Below are positions 35,679 through 46,805 of a stretch of 64,000 bases of DNA, piece after piece. A model generated the notes under the pieces. That model worked only from the letters and a program-made list of their open reading frames with translations. It made no database searches and was not told where the DNA came from. A program made the position numbers and the translations under genes. Position 1 is the first letter of the stretch. Every line of letters begins with the position of its first letter. The DNA comes from Fomitopsis serialis (Eukaryota > Basidiomycota > Agaricomycetes > Polyporales > Fomitopsidaceae): assembly GCF_022376445.1 (NCBI RefSeq), contig NW_025955032.1, positions 1-64,000 of the forward strand, written 5' to 3'.

Positions 35679-37384
35679 ATGACTATCCCTGAGTACGCGT
35701 CTCGCTGGACGCGACTCATAGCTGTCTCTACTCTCTTCTTCCTTCGACGATGGTCTCCGGCTCAGGCGCCCCAGCATGCTATGCTGGCAGCAATACCCTC
35801 CAGTGGTATATCAATGCTGTCGGAGAGGACCCATGTACGCATTTTATCGTTCAGGTATACGCGAGCTGATCGTCGCCGTTCTTTAGGTATGACTTACCAG
35901 CGACTGCGGCAAGTCTGCAATAGCAACTGTGCGCTATGGCAGTGCCGAATTGCGCCTCAGGTCTAAAGTCTCGGTCTAGATACAACGCCGACGTGGCCCC
36001 TTAATGGCAGCACTGACCAGTGCGACGATCCTTTAAGTACGCGGTATCTCCCGGATCCGTCGTGTCTGAGGAAGCTGATTGTCTTCAAGACACTTGCTGC
36101 TGCAACTCTATTGCATGGTCTCTGCGAATGCTATGTATCAAGTACGATTTCGATGATTCACAAATCAAAATACACTCATGTTTATGACTTTATCCAGCTG
36201 CCAATGGGACGAGTTCGGCGCGGGTGATCCTGGGCACAGTGCCAGTACGTGGGTTTGTCGAGGCCTGTCACAGATCCGACGATTCAGGCGAACACTGTTT
36301 AGGTGCTGGTGCTATTACGACTACGATGGAGTACAGGAACGTCGGGCAGTGGCTTGTACTGCGGGGATGGGTACAACCAGACGTGAGTGTCAGTCCTTCA
36401 TCCGCGGAGAGAGTACTGGCTGATATGGTAACAAAGATTACCAGACAGCGTTCAAAACGCTGTCTGCAATAAGAATATCCGGATCAGTCCCTTCTTGTAC
36501 AGCATATACTGGCCGGATGGCTCATGGTATGTTGCTCTGGCATGTAAACTTCGTGATCTGACTGCAACAATCGTTTCGTCTGCGCAGGGACTTGTGAGTC
36601 TCTTTCGTGGTCGTGACTCCGTGGTCTCATCATGGTTCCCCACAACAGCACGACCTTCGAGTTACTCGCTCAGCAGACTTTGGCCTCGAACCAGTCCCTT
36701 GACATGTGTGCGAGCAACAGCAGCAGTACAACCTCTACCACTTCGGCGACGGGTACGGCCACGAGCACCAACACAGGCACATCTCCCGCTCAGACTAGTT
36801 CAGGTAGCAAGGTCGACAGGGCCGCAGTGGTCGGCGGCACTCTTGGTGCCGCTCTGGGACTCGTGCTCGTTGGCGTGATCGTGGCGGTTCTGTATAAGAG
36901 GAAGCACCGTTTCCGCCATAATAAGCCTACGATCGTGGACGCGGCCGACGACGGGGACTACCGACCATCTACCCAAATGGATGCGTCCGCCCATGTGGTC
37001 TCACCTTTCCTCAGCCAACCTCGTGGGCAGCGCTCGACCGAGCAGCTATCACGTGAGTGGCGTCTTTCACTGTTGCGCCGTTGACCTTGCGCAACGAAGT
37101 TGACTTTTGGTGAAGAAGGCGCGGCGTCGAGTAATGCACAAAGCGAGTCAAACTTGATTTCGCAAACCTCGTATCCGCTGCCGACTCCGATGTTCGATGA
37201 ATCGCAGGTCGATGGCTACCCTGCTCGTGAAAGGAACAACTTCTGGGGACAGGAAAAGGCCGGCCGTTCAGAAGGAAGCACGAACGACGTTCGACCAGAC
37301 ATTGAATTACGCGCGCGCGACGGGGGAGTCTCAGTGCAGGACTGGCAGCTACCTCCAGACTACCGTACCGTGTATTCGGAATGA
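35679..37384 (+). CDS. Cys-rich ectodomain, single-pass membrane protein
   Basis: Exons in order encode an N-terminal signal region, CYAGSNTLQWYINAVGEDPC, MTYQRLRQVCNSNY, STDQCDD, EADCLQDTCCCNSIAWSLRM, a Gly/Ser stretch STGTSGSGLYCGDGYNQT, and LYSIYWPDGSW. A Ser/Thr-rich stalk (NSSSTTSTTSATGTATSTNT) follows, then one TM helix (AAVVGGTLGAALGLVLVGVI) with KRKHR just inside, and a cytosolic tail to the stop at 37384. This layout is a common mushroom family of unknown function, with a wall-sensor-like architecture. Single missing bases near 35741-35746 and 36068-36074 disrupt the frame. It is a paralogue of the left-edge gene. Confidence 0.78.
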
Positions 37385-39080
37385 GACATCATCGCTCCTC
37401 GCAAATTATGTAGCCTTGTTGACCCCGGTAAGTTCGACCAAAGCCTGCAAAACATGCGCCCCGCTGTTTATATTGGCTAACCCCATCATAGAACGGCGCC
37501 CGTCACTACTTGTCATATGGCCTTGTCTTAGTGCTCTGCGCTTAACCTCGTGGTTGGTGGCGTCTTCGATGAGTACGTACTTCACTTCATAATGGTCTCG
37601 AGAGGTATTCAGTAGAAACTCGCCGTGTGCAAGCGGGAGGCTGGACGTTTGCCCAGATCAAAGTCAGGGCCGCAGTCTGAGTGGAACTTGGAGTCGTGCA
37701 CCACCACCATGCACGACCGTCGACCTCGTTGCCAAAGGTTCTTGTGTGCCCTTACTCAGTAATCGAGTCTACCCCACGCGAGAAGTACTGTGCGCAGGGG
37801 TGAGTGCGAGCCACCATTCTCACGCTCTCCTTGTATGGGTTCCCAACCATTGAGACATACTCCTAAACGCCTGTCGCGTGTCGACAGCAGGCCCATCGAT
37901 ATTATGCACCTACGAGCGAATCTGTTGCATTGTGGGGAACATCCGTTTGTGGTTTAGACCTTCGGGAGGGTCTTGGCCATGGGCTGCAGCCTGCAGTGGA
38001 CGTCGTCCCAGAATAGGACAGGCTGAGATTGGCATGCAGATCTCAGCCCCACAGTATCTATTTTTAGCATGCCCTCGTACAGCGCTCGGCCGAGCAAGCT
38101 CACCACTCTGCGCTCCACCTCATCTCGACAAATGCGCATCCACGCTTATTCAAACAAACGGTTTGCGGAACTGCCAGACAAAGAGGCGGCACTGCGAGCC
38201 CCGGGGCCGCTGCACCGCCCCGCAAGGAATGCAATGTCCTCTACATTTACCCGCAAATTTCGGCGTAAAGGGGGCCTCAAACCGTCAGACCGGACGATCG
38301 CTCACCGAGGATGGGATCCGGAAGGCAATGCACATGCGGCGAGACTGAGTTATGAGTACGTTGATGCTGGTGGCTGCGCGCGATGGTACTAATCGTGTGG
38401 GGTGGAAGGATGATTGCATCTGTCGTGCAAGCAGTGAAGACCGTCGGGACAAATGAGCCGGCGGCTCCTGCACAGGGTCCGTTCGACGGTAGGTTTGGGG
38501 TGGCTCGTCATGTGGCAGTCCCTTTCGGACACCGGAACTGACTGCCAGGTGGGCCACTGCCAGGGCAAGAAGATGGTCGGGCGGTGGGTGCCGGCATGCG
38601 AGGCTGCTGATCACACGGTCCTACGCCATAGGCGAGCACGAGGGCGAGGGCGTTGGATGGGAGGCAGCGCGTGTGGCGACGAGGGCGGCGTCGACGAGGT
38701 ACGCGACTCGGGCAGCGGGGAGGGGTTGGGAGTGGCTGCGGAGGACTTGCAAATGAAAAGAACGAGGGCGGTGACGTCCACTGCCAAGCCTTTGCGAGAC
38801 TGCCAGATCTCGAGGACGCGATCACATGCAATTGCCAAACCTGGCGTCAGCATCAAATTCCCCTCGAGACCATGGCCTCCCAGAGCGCGTTCCTCGCTTC
38901 TTTATCTCCTACCACGACACTCCTTCTGCAGCCGACCTCTCCTCGAGCAGCCGTAGCACCACCGGTCACCGACGCGGCCTGAGCTAGCGTCCCGCGTGAT
39001 TGATACGGCAGGCAGCATCGACTGCCTATCACAGTAACTTCCCTGCACCTACCCTCAGATCTCACTTTGCATCTCTTCCG
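37385..39080. other. Intergenic, 1.7 kb
   Basis: It lies between two plus-strand genes. Open frames at 37878-38348 and 38453-38956 have no recognisable motif. The last 150 bp are CT-rich, as expected for a leader of the following gene. Confidence 0.4.
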
Positions 39081-42000
39081 ATGAGTCCTGGCGCTGGCCA
39101 TTCCCGGATCCCTCAAGACGATTCATCATATTCCCGCCCCGGGTCCCCCTCCACGCTCGCACACAGCACCCACAACCACCGTCACTACGACTCCGGCGAG
39201 AACACTCCCTCCTACCCCTCCTGCCCTCCCACCGCGACCGCATGTGGTCCGAAGATAAGAACAACAAGCTCGACGGCACCATGAACAATGAGCCCAAGCC
39301 GCACGACTTCAGCTCCTACCCAGCCGCCGATCCAGGCAACCCTGGTATGCACCAGCGCACCGAGACGAGCGATACCCTCCGCCAGGACCACAGGCGGAGC
39401 GCAAGCTGGGACATCCTCGGCGGCATCCGCAGACTGGAGCACTCGTACGTCGAGTTTGACCCGCGGCGGGCTAGCCAGGCGCATCTTGTCTATGCTGAGG
39501 GTGATATGCCGAAGAATGCGGTGAGTTTTTCGTCTTCTGGCCTATCCTGAGCATGTGCTCCAGCGATGTTTGGGGACGAGTCGCCTTGCCTCCGCACGGT
39601 CTGCTGGAAGCCATCCTGCATAGCAGGACGGTTCGCTGTGTTGGCGCACTAGCTGCATGGTAGCTACTAGGTTTGGGCCGGGTCTCGCACTGGACGTTGG
39701 GCGTTAAGCGCCCAATGGTCATGCGGGGACAGAAAGGCCAAAGACACGCGGCGGAGTGAATACGCTAGCATTGACAGTAAAGTCAAATGATACCACGTTA
39801 TACGTTGGACATGCGGCGATCCTCCTGCTCAGATTTGATCACGGATCCGCTTTGAAATACCCAAGGCTGGGGGTTTCCGTGGGCAATGAAGTACTCCTCG
39901 GCTTCAGCGCAGAGTGTGGTATCTACTTAGTCTATGAAGTGCAACAAAATCGCACTGCTGCCATGAGCTGCTGTCTACCAATCCTTGTGCTGGCGATGTC
40001 TCATGCGAACCCATACTGAACACTCGCTCACCCACAGTTCGTCAAATTTTACAACTACCTGCTCAATGTGTCGATCATCACTCGATGGTTTCTCTACATT
40101 ATCCCCGTCCTTGGCATGCTCTGGATCCCGGGCATCTTGAGCTTCACTGCCTACCCGAACGCGACCGTCTGGGGTGTCCGCCTCCTCTGGTGGAGCATCT
40201 GGCTGTCCGTCGTCTGGCTCGGCTGGTGGGGCGCGCGGGCGGTCACGCTGGTGCTGCCGCACATCGCACGGCACACGATCGGCGTCGTCGCGGTCGGCGC
40301 GCGACGGTATATTGACTGGTTGCAGCCGCTCGGGCGGTACATTGCGCTCTTCCTGTGGTCGCTCGGGGTGTGGGTGTCGTTCAACCCGCTGATCAGCACA
40401 CGCAAGCAGCCGACCGCGACGTCGGGCGACGCGTCGGCGCTGAGCACGGTGGCGAAGATCTTCTTCGCGATCCTCGAGAGCACGCTGATCCTCCTCGCCG
40501 AGAAGGTCGCCATCCAGTGGATCGCGAGCAAGTTCCACGAACGCTCGTACGCGGAGCGCGTCGCGCAGCAGAAGTTCGCCGTCCGCGTGCTCGTCGCGCT
40601 CTACCGCCATCGACCGACGTGCCTTGGCGCAGCGACACGCTCCGCGACGAGCAGGGCGACGGGCCGCCTCGCAAGCGCGGCCGGCTCATCAAGCGCGCGC
40701 TCCATGGCGTGAAGGTCGCTGCGACGACGACGACTACGGCGTTGGGCAACGTGGCGAGCGAGATCGCGGGCAGCTCCGTGCTGCAGCCGAACTCGCCGCA
40801 GGCGGTCGTGAAGACGGCGATCGAGAGCGCGAACAAGTCGAGGATGGTGCGTGGTTGCGTAGTGCGTGTGGCTGCGTGTGTCGGGTGCTGAATATGCGTT
40901 TGGTAGCTCGCAAGACGCTGTTCTATTCGTTCGTGAAGCCGGGCGCGCACTCGCTCACTGTGGAGATATTGCTAGGTTCTTCCCGACGCCCGAGGACGCG
41001 GATATGGCGTTTGCGCTGTTGACAAGGACATGAACGGCGATGCGACGCGGGACGAGATCGAGATCGCATGCATGTGCGTTGGTATGGAATGTTGGTTTGA
41101 GCATCGCTGACATCGCGTTTGCGCTATTCGTAGGGAATGTCACCGGGAACAATTGTCCATTGAGCATTCGATGCGCGATCTAGACAGTGCCGTCGGGCGG
41201 TTGGACAATATCTTGATGACCGTGTATCTCTTCATCGTCGTTCTGCTGCTTGCCGTTGCATTCGTAAGTGTTGAAAATGATTGCATGCCTGTATGTCACG
41301 CTGACGACTTCCGCAGGAGGCGCAATTGCTGACGCTCGCTACGACCACCGGGACGTTCATCCTCAGTACGTCCCGCTGGTCTACTTACCTCCGGACCTGT
41401 GACGCTCAATTGTCCTGACAGGTTTGAGTTGGCTCGTGGGCAGCTCGTTCGTCGAGACGCTCACCTCGATCATCTTCCTGTTCGTCAAGCACCCGTACGA
41501 CGTCGGCGATCGTATCTCAGTAGATACGATTGAGTACACCGTGAAGGAGATTAGGCTCCTGAGCACGGTGATGATCGACAACGGAGGCACTTGCGTACAG
41601 GCGCCGCACTCCGTGCTGAACACCAAGGTGAGTATCCCGCGTGGTAGGTGGGCTAATGAGGCGGGGCGCTGACTGTACTGTGCGCAGTTCATCTTGAACA
41701 TGCGGAGGAGCTCGCAGATGTCGGAGACGTTCACGTTCGACGTGGTTAGTACCCCCGAGGAGCCCACTGCATAGACGACGCTCAACGAAATTTCCCTACC
41801 TCCACAGGCGTACGCGACGACGTTCGAACAGATCGAGAGCTGCGTGAGCTCATGCTCGCGTTCGTCAAGTCCGAGCGGCGCGACTTCCAGCCGAGCTTCG
41901 ACGTCTCCATCGTCGACTTCGCCGACCAGGACATGATGACGCTCACCGCGGACATCAGGTACAAGAGCAACTGGCAGCAGGGCGCACTGAAGGGTGAGCA

Positions 42001-42681
42001 CACACACTCGCCGAAGCACAGGACCTCACTCATTTGCACACGCGGCTCGATTCAGTGACCCGTCGCAACAAGTGGATCACCGCACTCAAGACCGCCCTCG
42101 CACAGGCGGAGGTGTACGGCCCCAAGGGCCCGCCGGACCCCCCGCCGCCAGTCGAGCGCGTCACGCTGGTGCCCTGGGAGAAGATCGACGAGGAGGACCA
42201 GAAGGCGAAGGAGGAGGCAGAGGCGAAGGAGCGTGCGGAGGGCAAGCGCAGCGAGGCGGACGTGGGCACGAAGCCGATGCCGCAGGAGATGGCGGCGATG
42301 CAGGCGCCGCAGCAGTGGACGCTGTCGGATCACGACGCGATCATCAGTACGTCTTATTCGCTCCGGCTTCCGCTGAATACCGGAGAGTGACGCTGACGCT
42401 TGCATGTACAGTGGACGACTCGAGGGATGTTTTCGACCAAGATACCATGGTTGGTGTGAGTAATGTCGTGAGCGGTGTATGACGAGCTGTACTGACGAGG
42501 TTCCCTCTTCCCTACAGTCCTTCTCAAGTAGAGCACCGTCGCCCCGCCAGAGGCCGACCGTGATGCCCACAGCGCAAGTATCGACCCCTCGCCCCTGTCA
42601 CAGAACTCGCCTGCAGAGGAGATAGAGCTGCAGACGACACAAAATAGACCTGCGCAATCGCGCAGCCAGTCGGCGAAGTGA
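39081..42681 (+). CDS. MscS-family mechanosensitive channel with EF-hand (Msy1/Msy2 type)
   Basis: It is a stretch-activated channel; fission yeast relatives sit in the ER and control calcium after hypo-osmotic shock. The N-terminus is polar. TM segments follow around ITRWFLYIIPVLGMLWIPG, LLWWSIWLSVVWLGWWG and YIALFLWSLGVWVSF. A canonical EF-hand loop, DKDMNGDATRDE, comes before TM segments VYLFIVVLLLAVAF and the pore region TTTGTFILS...LFVKHPYDVGDRI with the MscS beta-domain (YTVKEIRLLSTVMIDNG). The C-terminal tail is rich in Lys/Glu. The stop is at 42681. Six single-base losses (near 39214-39225, 40609-40614, 40962-40966, 41019-41021, 41835-41841 and 42583-42597) break the frame; one is inside the EF-hand lead-in. 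Confidence 0.9.
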
Positions 42682-43569
42682 TACCGAACTCTCTTGCATA
42701 GATCTGAACGAAGATGTATTGGTGCTCTATCTCTTGCCAGCATGTTGTACCAGTTAATTGGGTCGCCGCACTCGCTGAACACAGCTTGTTATATCGCATA
42801 GCAGTATATCGTTCTTGTCTACCACTCATACACGTCCCTCAATGACTCAAATGAACTCGACACGGGCAGTCTGTTGGCGTCCGTTCCCCAGCCCCACTGA
42901 CGCACGCCGACGCAAGCAGTCGTTGTTGACGGTACTATCTGCATCGCTACACCCTTAGCATAGCCGAAGATACCGGATGTACCACAAGTTCGTTTTCCTC
43001 ATGAGAGCTCAGTACTCTCTTCCTTGTCTGACGAGTGAGGATCCAAAGAGCTACCGTTGAGCGCTACTTAGCCACGCCGAAGGTCGGAGGCGTCTAACGG
43101 AAACACGATCACATGTTATGTGCGAATTAGAGCGACGCGCGTCGCCGTATCAAAATTACGGACGTCGGACACTCACCTAGTCGACCTATGCCACCAGTAA
43201 GTGGTACATAACTCGCCAATGAGGGTCGTTAATTCTCTTCTGTTCGACAGTCACGCCGACCGTACGATTCGACGATTCAGCTCAGAGAGTACTACTCCTG
43301 GATATGGACGGTGGAAGCTGGAGATACTTGCGCGTAGGTGCTGTAATTCAGTCATTCCAAGCTAACACTGACGCGGACGGTTGAATCATAGACATGCTTC
43401 ATTTTACGGAGCTCATCATGAACGGGCGCAAGCACGGTGTTCGGGTCGCGATCTGCGCAGTGAGTATACATGTTCTTACTCGTGCACGTTACGCCGCTTC
43501 GCATACAATGATACGTCACTCACATCGCAAAGTAAGTATACGAACTTCATAGGCAATCATCAAGTCAAA
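42682..43569. other. Intergenic, 0.9 kb
   Basis: This is 3' flank of the channel gene, then unassigned DNA. No open frame with a motif is seen; short frames near 43381 look accidental. Confidence 0.4.
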
Positions 43570-43876
43570 ATGGCACGGCCGCCTGCTGAGCTTGTACCTC
43601 TATACAGTCGCCTGCCTCAGCCAGGAGAAAATGATGTTCGCCGCCACACGGCGCGGTAAGCAAGAGCCTAGCAATTTGCCAGCAGAATACACGCCGACGG
43701 ATACCGGTAAGTAAACACCATGCTTCTTACTTGAAAGTTTGACAGTGACTTTCCGGAACAAGCTGAAGACGCGGCTGCGTGCCATAGCTGTGCCGCACAC
43801 GCCGGCCGCTGTCAGTGTCCTGCTGGCGTCGATCGGTGGTGTATGCCTGGCAGTTGAATACGATCAACCAAGATGA
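43570..43876 (+). CDS. Possible small membrane protein, about 90 aa
   Basis: A start at 43570 gives MARPPAELVPLYSRLPQPGE. After one presumed missing G near 43658 the frame continues KQEPSNLPAEYTPTDT, an intron (GTAAGT...TTGACAG) and TFRNKLKTRLRAIAVPHTPA, then a hydrophobic run AAVSVLLASIGGVCLAV and a stop at 43876. I recognise no family. It depends on one frame repair, so it is tentative. Confidence 0.35.
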
Positions 43877-43969
43877 TCATGTGCCCGTCGCGCGTCGCGA
43901 CGCGTCGGTCACGAGGTGTTTAATCGCATTCAACAAGAATAGAGTTCTGTCAGAATTCGCCCCGCCCGG

Positions 43970-43977
43970 TATAAAAG
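43970..43977 (+). promoter_or_regulatory. TATA box of the 44058 gene
   Basis: TATAAAAG, a textbook match, lies 88 nt before the ATG at 44058, followed by a CT-rich stretch. It marks the start of a separate gene from the small ORF upstream. Confidence 0.65.
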
Positions 43978-44057
43978 GCGGCGTGCGCCCGCACTATTCC
44001 TCATTCAGTTCCGCCCCGCCTCGCGTCACCGCAGACTCACTCTGTATCACCGCCGCG

Positions 44058-45299
44058 ATGCTCATCTTACCAATTCTCTACTATGCCTTCACGGGTCTCG
44101 TCTTCATTGCTCGGTTTAGTGGTATGGTGGTGGTCAAAATTCGTTTACACACCGCACAGCGCTGCATCACGTTCGGAGGCAGCACCGTGTTCTACGGCCC
44201 GAAGGCACTGGAGATGGTTTGGTGTCCTGCTCTGTGAGTGTGTTGTACTTTTGATACTGGCGTTGTGCTCATGCTCGTCAATCGCTGCGCAGCCTGTCAC
44301 CTGGCAAGCCCCCCGGTGAATCATGGTCGCCGCCGTACGGCGAGGTCCCGGTGACGCCAATTCCGGTCTACACCAAGGCGATGTTGGTCCACTACTGGGG
44401 ACTGGATCAATATCGGTGGTTCCGCGAGGAGGAGGAGGCGCAGGAAGAGCCGGAATGGACCCGATGATGGTGGCCTGGCGCGTTGAGGTCCAAGGCCAGG
44501 TGCTGACGATTGACCCTGTCGAGCCAGTGCCAGTCCCCCGCCTACCTTCGGTTCAAAGCTCGCAGCGCGGCGCCGCAAGTGACCGCAAGTGGGGCGGTGA
44601 AGGCAACGATGCGTTCCACCGCCGCCCGCATCCAGTCCGCAACGTGGACCGAGACCACCAGAGTCTGGCTCTCGGCGTGGCATGGTCGCATTCTTCCCGT
44701 GGAAGAAGTGCCTGGTCGCGATTCTGGCCTGTCTATTGTTGGATCTGCTCATATTCAAGCTGGCGCGTGTAGTGAGGGCCCGACGACGAGCTCGTGCTCC
44801 ACGACGTGTTCGTCAGAGCGATCTGTACCCGCTGTTCAACGAACTAGTGGGTCCGGATCACGATGCCTGGTACTGGGATGCGCACCGGTATATGGTAGCA
44901 CCGCGACGAGCCGACTTCCCCGGGATGACGACTCGGAGGATCCATGGCGGACGGTCTGGAGCGAGCTTGTCGTGCTGCTGAGGCCGGGTGGCGCGCCTGG
45001 CTAGCTGGGTACGTGGTTTCTTCACTGTGGGCTTACTTATGCTGATGTCTATACTTCAGTGTCGTCCTGGTGACGACGACAGTTGGCCTGGTGCGTTCTC
45101 GATGTCTCGAATGGTTCAAACTCTTCTACTATGGCCGTGCGTGTGCCGCGCTCCCGGCCATAGGGTCCGTTGTTTATCTAGGTGAGTATCTGTGTCGTTC
45201 GCATACTTGTCTGAATTGACGGACATGTGGTTGCCTGCAGACAACTTCTCGGCTCACTCGGTACAACAGCCTACACCGCCTCTCTGTCTCGAATCCTGA
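44058..45299 (+). CDS. Unrecognised multi-pass membrane protein
   Basis: The gene starts MLILPILYYAFTGLVFIARF (TM). An intron splits MVWCPAL from LSPGKPPGESWSPPYGEVPV. Then come TKAMLVHYWGLDQYRWF, an acidic run EEEEAQEEPEW, MVAFFPWKKCLVAILACLLL (TM), a basic patch (RARRRARAPRRVR), and NELVGPDHDAWYWDAHRY. After an intron with GTACGTGG and CTTCAG come AGVVLVTTTVGLV (TM) and IGSVVYL, and finally DNFSAHSVQQPTPPLCLES to a stop at 45299. Splice phases fit. Four single-base losses (about 44456-44466, 44676-44682, 44919-44925 and 44936-44942) must be assumed. No family comes to mind; function unknown. Confidence 0.5.
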
Positions 45300-46469
45300 T
45301 TACGATGGAACGCCCTATCTGGACTCTTTGGATCAAATCTCTCCTCTTGTCTCTTCTGGATCACGTCATCGATATGTCTACTCCGTCCCTGTCTCTTGCC
45401 CTCGGCCCTAGGCTTCGTATTTCGCCATCTGGTCCTACGTCTCATCGCACAACAAGTGTTGGCCTCTCTTGCAAGTATCTGGGAACACTGGGCGACGTCT
45501 TTCTCCTATCCGTCCCCATGGTTTCATCCCTGGTCTCTTCACTCACGGCTTCTGCACCTAAGCCTCGTCTTCTCAATTCGCAAGCATAGCAAGTATCAAC
45601 CCAGCACCCTCTCGACTCCGCGTCGCCTTCATCTCGCATCTCGACGCCATACAACTCGCAAGAACCCGCACGCCTCGTCTCTATCAGCATTGCATCGCCG
45701 TTCTAGGCAACACCTAGGCCAGGTCTATCAACGTCGTGCCCGCCCATCTCTTCAATGCTTCATCTTGCCTCCATCTGCCATGCCTTATCTAGTCCCCCGT
45801 CTATTCTGTGCTTCATCTAGTCTGCCTCGTCTTCAAGTTCCATGCTTTATCTGGCCTTCCGCCTCTTCCATGCTTCATCTGGCCTCCCACCTCTCCTATG
45901 CTTCATCTAGTCGCCCTGATCCCCTCCGGTACCTCGCTGTGGACCTCAAGACCTGCTCAAGATCCACGCTCGCATCACGGTCTCCGCCCGCCCTGTCTCC
46001 GCTCAACACATCTTTATTCTCTGTCTCGGGTCTCCATCTTCATCCATGGTCCCCTCTCGCGCCTGTACATTTCCTATCTCAATTCGTACCGTATCTCCCC
46101 CTCTTGTTCCTGTCTCCTATCTCGTCCTCGTTTCGTGATGTATTCTTACAGCGCTCAATGGCAGGGGATGTGCTCTAACACCGGACGCGGTGTTGGGGTG
46201 CATCTCTCGTCGGCGGTGCGATGGGAACTGCCATTACTGCCGGACGCGGTGGTAGTGGGTGGCTCTTGTCTTAGTAGACAGTACTCTTTTGTTTATCGGT
46301 CTTTGGTGCCTGTCTGTATACATATAGATTTTTGAACCATTTAATGTCTTATTCGACTCATGTGCTTCGCATGAGAGTAGGAGGGGCACCATTAGATCTG
46401 TCTTAGTGCCAGCTGCAATGCTCAGCTCAGTACTCAATACCAGTCCCCAACTGTCGCAGTCACCGTGTC
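45300..46469. other. Pyrimidine-rich intergenic DNA
   Basis: The plus strand is strongly C+T biased from about 45290 to 46140, leaving a long but low-complexity open frame (45396-46178) that I do not consider a gene. It contains the repeat at 45750-45930. Homology to the FunK1-A upstream region begins near 46470. Confidence 0.5.
45750..45930 (+). repeat. Imperfect ~29-bp tandem repeat, about six units
   Basis: Successive units begin ATGCTTCATCT(T/G/A)G and run on through CCTCC..CTCT. Unit length drifts from 25 to 33 bp. It lies in the pyrimidine-rich tract. Confidence 0.7.
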
Positions 46470-46805
46470 GGGAAGAAGGTCACGTGGTCGATGGGGGGCG
46501 ATCCTTGTTCCCGTTTTGGACAACTACTTCAACGTTGCCACAGTCTCCGCCCACCGCATTGTTCCCCAAAACAAGTATCTGACTTTGAAAATACGTGGCC
46601 CAGGTGGTAAATATGGCCAAAGACGAAATAATTACCGTTCATGCCGCGTCCCTCCGTTCTCTGAGTCCATTGACCATTCCACTCTTCAGTCCTTGTCCTA
46701 GGACCGTCCTCTCCTCCGTCAAAGAGGTATTTTTAGGGTCTGCCTAGGGGACTCGGAGACTACAGTGTACCCGCACATTGATTCCTCTCTATCCCTTGGG
46801 CCAAG

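Noticed and set aside
45396..46178. 260-codon frame
   Set aside because: It is a by-product of the pyrimidine-rich tract: Ser/Leu/Pro/His-rich, repetitive, with no start context or family.
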